A DNA stretch of 10,889 nt, taken from assembly GCA_023247575.1 (NCBI GenBank), contig JAHFGE010000044.1, positions 1 through 10,889 of the forward strand, read 5' to 3'. Below the pieces are notes generated by a model. It ran no database searches, was not told the DNA's origin, and was given only the letters and a program-made list of their open reading frames with translations. Source of the DNA: Candidatus Omnitrophota bacterium (GTDB taxonomy: Bacteria; Omnitrophota; Gorgyraeia; Zapsychrales; Fredricksoniimonadaceae). Of this stretch, positions 5,878-10,889 are shown piece by piece (the stretch's first letter is position 1; each line of letters begins with the position of its first letter). The translations under genes were made by a program, and so were the position numbers.

Positions 5878-6630
5878 ATGAAAACAAAAGCATTGATTGT
5901 ATTCTTCGCTTTGGTATTTGTGTCTTTTTGGGCAGGAGGCATACCTGTTTCCCAAGCTGCACAGGAGAAAGTCAATGAGATGTTAAAAAAAGCCACCTAT
6001 GTTGGGACGGAGGTTTGCGCTACTTGCCATGAGAAGGAGTTAAAGGAATTCAAACTGTCTATTCATGCCCGCATCAGTAATGATAAGGCTGAGGGCGCTG
6101 CGCAGGGTTGTGAAATGTGCCACGGCCCAGGCAGCATTCATGCCGATGCCTCTGGGGGGAAAGATAATATTATTAACCCCCGTAAAAATCCGGAGATTTG
6201 CTTTACATGCCATTTGGATAAAAAAATGGAATTTCGTCTTCCTTATCATCATCCAGTTTTGGAAGGCCACATGAGCTGTGCCGACTGCCATAATCTCCAT
6301 GGGGTCGATGCAAAACCGTGGACAGCTACTTCCATGGAGGATGTTAACGAAGTTTGTTTCAAATGCCATAAAGATAAACGTGGTCCTTTCGTTTTTCAAC
6401 ACGATGCTTTACGTGAAGGTTGCACGGCCTGCCATCAAGCACATGGATCTGTTAATGAAAAACAGCTCGTTGCGCGTGATTGGAACCTCTGTTTGAGGTG
6501 TCATATTCAGCCAAATTTTCCAACTTTAGGTAATAGAACTCATACAGAAATACCTCAGGGATCATGCTGGAGTAGCACTTGCCATTCACAGCCGCATGGT
6601 TCTAACTTTGATAAGCATTTCCGTTATTAA
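5878..6630 (+). CDS. DmsE/MtrA-family multiheme c-type cytochrome
   Basis: A 250-residue exported cytochrome with a signal peptide ending near SQA (about residue 27). Seven CXXCH sites start at Cys47, Cys78, Cys108, Cys134, Cys160, Cys182 and Cys205, and a possible eighth is CWSSTCH (Cys230, Cys235, His236) with a CX4CH spacing. The CEMCHGPGSIHAD segment, HHPVLEGHMSCADCHNLHG and the terminal HGSN are typical of the DmsE/MtrA/PioA family. That family is usually decaheme and above 300 residues, so this is a compact version. The next gene encodes the matching barrel. In characterised systems the cytochrome sits inside the barrel and carries electrons across the outer membrane. The ribosome site is AAGGGGGG before 5878. 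Confidence 0.9.
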   Translation: MKTKALIVFFALVFVSFWAGGIPVSQAAQEKVNEMLKKATYVGTEVCATCHEKELKEFKLSIHARISNDKAEGAAQGCEMCHGPGSIHADASGGKDNIINPRKNPEICFTCHLDKKMEFRLPYHHPVLEGHMSCADCHNLHGVDAKPWTATSMEDVNEVCFKCHKDKRGPFVFQHDALREGCTACHQAHGSVNEKQLVARDWNLCLRCHIQPNFPTLGNRTHTEIPQGSCWSSTCHSQPHGSNFDKHFRY

Positions 6631-6643
6631 AAGGAGAACAACG

Positions 6644-8680
6644 ATGAAAGGCCGGCCATATTACTTAAAAGCTTTCGCAATAGCAATTTTCATAGTTTCA
6701 GCAGGCTTTTATCAAAAAGTTTTTGCTCAGGACAAGTTCGACATCATGCCTGTCCGCTATATTGCCGTCAAAGGAGATGCCGCAAAATTTAGAGCTCTTA
6801 ACTGGATGGATGACGGTTATACCGGCGGCATCAGGGACATGATGATGGACCGCAAGATCAACAAAGACACCCGTGTGTCTTTTGAAGGGCACGCAATACC
6901 AGGAGACAATGATCTTCTGGGTGATTTGAAAATAGTCAAAGACAATTTTGGTTATTTAAAATTGAACTATAGCAATTTTCGTAAGTGGTATGATGTGTAT
7001 GGAGGTTTTTATCCCGGCATAACAACATCAAACTCTACCACAAACCCTATCTGGAGATTGAATGCTGACCCGAAACTTGATATTGGAAATTTTAATCTCG
7101 AGGCCGGCAGAGATACCGAAGATACTGGCGTTAGCATAGGTTACCAACGTCAGACTAAAGAAGGAATCAAAAGCATGCAATCTTGGGGGAATGGCAACAC
7201 CTCCAGCCTTGTACGAATGATTGTCCCATCTTGGAATGAGATCAGCGAAACCACAGACGCCGTTACTCTAAAAGGAAATACGAAAGTCGGTGGTTTTAAT
7301 GTGGAAGGCAAACAGCGCTATGAATTCTTCCAAAACCGTTCATTCAGGGAAGATAGCAATCCGGGAGCCGGGACTGGAAGTACGGCCGCCGTATTTTATC
7401 ACGATGAGCATGAGCCACAGGCCAAACTGTTGACATCTTCTTTGAAAGCCGATAAATGGATCATTGATGATAAAACGTACGTGGCTGCAGCCTATCAGTT
7501 TGTACATCAGAGAAATACCAGTCAAGAAACCGTTGGAGCATTTAATTCGGTTCGGGCCTTGGTTAGCAGTACAAAAAACAGGGTTGAAGTTTCGAATAAT
7601 TTATACGATGCCAATACCTGGGTACAACAACTGGTTACCAACGTGACTTCAAACTTTAATATAACGGCTAAGTTCAAAGAACAGATTGCTGCTCATCATG
7701 GTGTTACTCATTCCAATCCTTACTTGGGAGGCGATACAGTTGATTTGGATACCAAAGACAAAACTATAACCACAGGAGAATCCGTTTCTTTACGTTATAA
7801 CGGTATCCCCAAGACCAGCCTTTATTCGGATCTTGACTTACAACAAAATCGTTACAGTTTTTCACGGCAGGTAGGGGGAACATCCACCTACTACACTCCT
7901 GGGATTGACAATAATCCTAATCTTACCGCGGATGCAGGTATTCGCTACGTGCCTAATGGCAAAGTCAATATGACTTCACAGGCTAAACGTGAAAGCCGTC
8001 ACAATACGTTTGATTATTATTCTAACAGCGATGTGGCTATTGCCATCAGCAGAATGCAGACTGATTCTAATGAGTTGGATAATCGCGTGACTTGGAAACC
8101 GCTCAAATGGTTTGAAAACTCATTTCGCCTGCGGTTGATTGATACTATTTATCACATACAAACAACTCCACAGTATACATCGGGTAACACAGACTGGGAG
8201 AAGAGCCAAAGCAATCAACGGGTGTATACGTATAACATGGTTGTCCATCCTGTAGAGCAATTCATGTGCGATCTGGGGTATTCCTTGGATAATTTTAAGG
8301 TCTCTACCCCTGCATCACAACATAACGTTGGTACGGGGACAACCAATGAGGGGGTCCCAGTTTTTACGGCCAATATCTATACTTGGCTGTTTACCACGTC
8401 TTTCATTCCTCGGGAGAATTTAAGTTTATATAGTACCTTCGAATACTCCCGTGCCAAAAATTACAATGGAAACGCAGATTCAACCGCAGCAACATCAGCC
8501 ATGACATTTGGCGTTGATAATGAACGTCATGATGTCCAGGTGGGGTTAAAATGGACTCCCAAGAAAGATTTATCGATTGAGCCGCATTATGCTTATTATT
8601 CTTATAGATCCAACCAATCGGTTGATTATGGTAACTATAGCGCCCATTTATTTATGTTAGAAGCCAAATATAATTGGTAA
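6644..8680 (+). CDS. MtrB/PioB-family outer-membrane beta-barrel protein
   Basis: A 678-residue outer-membrane protein that probably forms the sheath around the MtrA-like cytochrome. The start at 6644 is chosen because it follows an AAAGGAGAA ribosome site and begins a proper signal peptide (MKGRPYYLKAFAIAIFIVSA, cleavage near VFA-QD). A longer frame from 6596 would overlap the previous gene and bury the signal. The mature protein alternates polar and aromatic residues with many Tyr, Asn and Thr, carries frequent strand pairs such as SLYSTFEYSRAK and KDLSIEPHYAYYSYRS, and ends in an aromatic Trp (EAKYNW) as expected for BAM-assembled barrels. The early segment GYTGGIRDMMMDRKIN resembles the family start. 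The CXXC motif near the N-terminus of Shewanella MtrB is absent; the protein has a single Cys. Confidence 0.88.
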   Translation: MKGRPYYLKAFAIAIFIVSAGFYQKVFAQDKFDIMPVRYIAVKGDAAKFRALNWMDDGYTGGIRDMMMDRKINKDTRVSFEGHAIPGDNDLLGDLKIVKDNFGYLKLNYSNFRKWYDVYGGFYPGITTSNSTTNPIWRLNADPKLDIGNFNLEAGRDTEDTGVSIGYQRQTKEGIKSMQSWGNGNTSSLVRMIVPSWNEISETTDAVTLKGNTKVGGFNVEGKQRYEFFQNRSFREDSNPGAGTGSTAAVFYHDEHEPQAKLLTSSLKADKWIIDDKTYVAAAYQFVHQRNTSQETVGAFNSVRALVSSTKNRVEVSNNLYDANTWVQQLVTNVTSNFNITAKFKEQIAAHHGVTHSNPYLGGDTVDLDTKDKTITTGESVSLRYNGIPKTSLYSDLDLQQNRYSFSRQVGGTSTYYTPGIDNNPNLTADAGIRYVPNGKVNMTSQAKRESRHNTFDYYSNSDVAIAISRMQTDSNELDNRVTWKPLKWFENSFRLRLIDTIYHIQTTPQYTSGNTDWEKSQSNQRVYTYNMVVHPVEQFMCDLGYSLDNFKVSTPASQHNVGTGTTNEGVPVFTANIYTWLFTTSFIPRENLSLYSTFEYSRAKNYNGNADSTAATSAMTFGVDNERHDVQVGLKWTPKKDLSIEPHYAYYSYRSNQSVDYGNYSAHLFMLEAKYNW

Positions 8681-8714
8681 GTGCTGGAGTGTAAAAACTA
8701 AGTAGTGGTTCTTG

Positions 8715-8761
8715 AGAGAAGCAATCTCGATGGGAAAAATCTCTATAGGGATTGCTTCTCT
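8715..8761 (+). terminator. Intercistronic hairpin, possible terminator or attenuator
   Basis: AGAGAAGCAATC (8715-8726) and GATTGCTTCTCT (8750-8761) form a perfect 12-bp stem around a 23-nt loop, followed by TT and then GTG. The stem is strong but the T-run is short, so termination may be partial. It separates the MtrB-like gene from the ImcH-like gene and could lower expression of the latter or protect the upstream mRNA. Confidence 0.6.
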
Positions 8762-8785
8762 TTGTGAAGAGGTCTTACTAAGCCA

Positions 8786-10288
8786 ATGGATAGTGGTGCT
8801 AAAAAACCCAAGTTTTCCTATTATTTTTATAACCCCATCACTTATGTAGGGGCCTTACTTGCTTTCTTTATCCTTGGTTGCGAGATATTATTATTTGGCC
8901 TCGATTTTTTCTCTGAGAACCCCAGCGTTTATTTAGGCCTTGTTACTTATCTTATCCTTCCGCCATTTTTAATCCTTGGACTTATTCTGATCCCTATAGG
9001 TATGCGGTGGAAACGTCTGCAAGTTGCACGTGGAAGGATGGAAGCCCAACCTAAACTTTTGCATATTGACCCTAGCAAATCAACCCATCGAAATGCGTTT
9101 ATGGTCTTTCTTATTGGGAGTACCATTTTTTTAATCATGACTATGATAGGTTCCTATAGGGCGTTTCAACATACGGAATCAGTGCAATTTTGTGGGGTGA
9201 CTTGCCATGATCTCATGAAACCGGAATATACCGCCTATACGCAATCACCCCATGCTCGTGTTAAATGCGTGGAATGCCATATTGGAGAAGGCGCCGGTTG
9301 GTATGTACGATCCAAGCTTTCGGGAATGAAACAGGTATTTAATACCGTTGAACAAAAATATCCGCGCCCTATTCCAACACCGGTGCATAATTTGCGTCCT
9401 GCTAAAGAAACCTGTGAACAATGCCATTGGCCTGGAAAATCGTTTAGTGCCATTGAGCTTAAACGAACCTATTATCCTGATGATCCCAGCAAATCAGCTC
9501 CTTGGAGTATTCGTATGCTCATGCATGTTAGCGGCCAGCAGAAACATGATATGGGCATTCATGCCCATATGTATAACAACAATGACATTTTTTATGCCGC
9601 TGATGATGAGAAACGTCAGAAAATTTCATGGGTTAAGAGTGTCGGTAAATCCGGACAGGAGACTATTTACACCACCAAAGATTCACTCTATAAGCAAAAC
9701 CCTCCTCCAGCGAATAAAATCCGCAGGATGGATTGTATGGATTGCCATAGCCGGCCTGCCCATAATTTTAGTGCGCCCGTGCCGTTGGTTAACCGGGCTC
9801 TTAATGAAGGCCAGATCAGCCCCAATATTCCCATGATTAAGGCCGAGGCTGTGGATGTTTTGTCTAAACAATACGCATCTGATGCTCAGGCTGTCCAAGA
9901 AATACGAGCCGTATTATTGGCCTATTATAAGGAAAAACAGGCTCAATATTATATTGATCACACCGAACAGATTGAAGATGCCGTCAATGCGGTTATTTCA
10001 ATTTATTCGCACAACTTCTTTCCGGAAATGAAGGCGCGTTGGGATGTTTATCCTAACAATATCGGTCATCTGATTTCAGAGGGATGTTTCCGTTGTCATG
10101 ATGGGGAACATGCAAGCTTTCAAGGGGCAGTGATTTCACGGGACTGTAAAAGTTGTCACACGATTATTGAACAAGGCACGCCTGATGCTTTGCAAAGAAG
10201 TACCGAAGGACTGGAGTTTCAACATCCGTTTGAAGACGACGGGTTATGGAAAACGATGAACTGTACGGATTGCCATACTGGAAGTTAA
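8786..10288 (+). CDS. imcH: ImcH-like inner-membrane heptaheme cytochrome (NapC/NirT family)
   Basis: A 500-residue membrane-anchored cytochrome. Three hydrophobic segments lie at about residues 17-42, 48-74 and 105-127, the last acting as anchor before the NapC/NirT-like domain. Seven heme sites begin at Cys136 (CGVTCH, a CX3CH spacing), Cys161, Cys210, Cys317, Cys434, Cys454 and Cys493 (all CXXCH). The stretch from FCGVTCHDLMKPEYTAY through SPHARVKCVECHIG to PRPIPTPVHNLRPA-ETCEQCHWP is that of the NapC/NirT proteins found in metal-reducing bacteria. Seven hemes with extra N-terminal helices match Geobacter ImcH, which passes electrons from menaquinol to periplasmic cytochromes. The symbol is a family-level assignment. 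The ribosome site GAAGAGG (8766-8772) is 13 nt from the ATG, longer than usual. Confidence 0.82.
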   Translation: MDSGAKKPKFSYYFYNPITYVGALLAFFILGCEILLFGLDFFSENPSVYLGLVTYLILPPFLILGLILIPIGMRWKRLQVARGRMEAQPKLLHIDPSKSTHRNAFMVFLIGSTIFLIMTMIGSYRAFQHTESVQFCGVTCHDLMKPEYTAYTQSPHARVKCVECHIGEGAGWYVRSKLSGMKQVFNTVEQKYPRPIPTPVHNLRPAKETCEQCHWPGKSFSAIELKRTYYPDDPSKSAPWSIRMLMHVSGQQKHDMGIHAHMYNNNDIFYAADDEKRQKISWVKSVGKSGQETIYTTKDSLYKQNPPPANKIRRMDCMDCHSRPAHNFSAPVPLVNRALNEGQISPNIPMIKAEAVDVLSKQYASDAQAVQEIRAVLLAYYKEKQAQYYIDHTEQIEDAVNAVISIYSHNFFPEMKARWDVYPNNIGHLISEGCFRCHDGEHASFQGAVISRDCKSCHTIIEQGTPDALQRSTEGLEFQHPFEDDGLWKTMNCTDCHTGS

Positions 10289-10312
10289 CCGGAGTTAGTT
10301 ATAAGGATACTT

Positions 10313-10889
10313 ATGCCTGTATTGTTTTTGTTCGTCATTATCTTTAGTCATGCGGTTTGGACCGGCGCCCAGGAACTGCCAAAAAATAATTCTTGCATCA
10401 ATTGCCATTCCGAAATGGTGGACGATTTAAAAGACAGCGTCCACTTCCAGCACGGTATTTATTGCAGTAACTGCCACGGTGGAGATCCCTCCCAGAAAGA
10501 TAAAGACTTAGCCAAAGCCCCCAGCGCCGGTTACGTGGGGATCCCAAATAAAAAACAGATTGCGCAAATTTGCGGTAACTGTCATGCGGATGTAGAAACT
10601 ATGAATTTTTACGGCATCCGCACCGACCAGCTGGCAAGGTATAAAACCAGCAGGCATGGTAAAAAACTTTTTCTAGAGGGAGATAACAAAGTGGCCGTCT
10701 GCAGTGATTGTCATGGCTATCATGATGTCCTTCCCGTCTCAGATCCGAATAGCCCTGCCTATCCTACCAATGTGCCAAACACCTGCAACCGCTGCCATGG
10801 TAATAAAAAGATCATGGCTCCTTACGTTTTACCTACGGATATTTTTAAAAAATATAAAAACAGCGTGCATGGTAAAGCTTTGTTTGAAA
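10313..10889 (+). CDS. Multiheme c-type cytochrome, 3' end beyond the window
   Basis: The frame stays open from 10313 to the window edge, giving 192 visible residues. A short hydrophobic leader (MPVLFLFVIIFSHAVWTGA) acts as signal peptide or anchor but lacks the usual basic residues at its start. The nearest in-frame upstream codons contain no start before the preceding stop, and AAGGA lies 5-6 nt upstream of the ATG, so the start is well supported. Five CXXCH sites begin at Cys28, Cys51, Cys87, Cys130 and Cys158. Repeated RHGKKLF and VHGKALF elements precede heme sites, so at least one more heme is expected. Similar periplasmic heme domains occur in CbcL-like proteins fused to a b-type cytochrome, but the visible part cannot decide this. 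It begins 24 bp after the ImcH-like gene. Confidence 0.85.
   Translation, partial: MPVLFLFVIIFSHAVWTGAQELPKNNSCINCHSEMVDDLKDSVHFQHGIYCSNCHGGDPSQKDKDLAKAPSAGYVGIPNKKQIAQICGNCHADVETMNFYGIRTDQLARYKTSRHGKKLFLEGDNKVAVCSDCHGYHDVLPVSDPNSPAYPTNVPNTCNRCHGNKKIMAPYVLPTDIFKKYKNSVHGKALFE

Noticed and set aside
6596..6643. Longer N-terminus for the MtrB-like protein starting at 6596
   Set aside because: It would overlap the end of the MtrA-like gene, has no suitable ribosome site, and would put 16 residues before a clear signal peptide starting at 6644.
9348..9836. 162-residue + strand frame inside the ImcH-like gene
   Set aside because: It lies out of frame within a gene having seven well-placed heme motifs and shows no family features; it is a shadow frame.

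Overview
The window comes from an anaerobic Gram-negative bacterium. It encodes an oxygen-sensitive class III ribonucleotide reductase and an electron conduit made of inner-membrane, periplasmic and outer-membrane parts. I cannot fix the phylum. The dispersed palindromic repeats, the short glutamyl-tRNA reductase and the cytochrome set would fit an uncultured lineage such as Omnitrophota or another PVC-related group, or a relative of metal-reducing Desulfobacterota. All genes lie on the + strand, and no gene-free stretch exceeds 300 bases.

Region 1 (1-257) is non-coding. It starts with a palindromic repeat (about 11-88) and continues with a possible promoter. Region 2 (258-3967) is a tight cluster: a COG0731-type radical SAM protein, nrdD and nrdG. 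The nrdG frame contains a 150-bp composite palindromic repeat (3547-3696) related to the one at the window start. It is read through as about 50 extra amino acids without breaking the frame.

Region 3 (3968-4093) holds a perfect TGTGAC-N4-GTCACA palindrome that overlaps the nrdG stop codon, a TATAAT box about 30 bp downstream of its centre, and a small hairpin. Region 4 (4094-8680) looks like one operon with gaps of only 12-31 bp: hemA (short version), two tandem paralogous monoheme cytochromes, a DmsE/MtrA-type multiheme cytochrome and an MtrB/PioB-type outer-membrane barrel. Region 5 (8681-10889) has an intercistronic hairpin, a seven-heme NapC/NirT-type inner-membrane cytochrome resembling ImcH of Geobacter, and the start of another multiheme cytochrome cut by the window edge.

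Together, regions 4 and 5 suggest electron flow between the quinone pool (ImcH-like), the periplasm (small monoheme cytochromes, partial multiheme cytochrome) and the cell exterior (MtrA-like plus MtrB-like). HemA would supply heme precursor, and a CRP/FNR-family regulator may control the operon. The direction of flow, reduction of outside acceptors or oxidation of outside donors such as Fe(II), cannot be read from the sequence.
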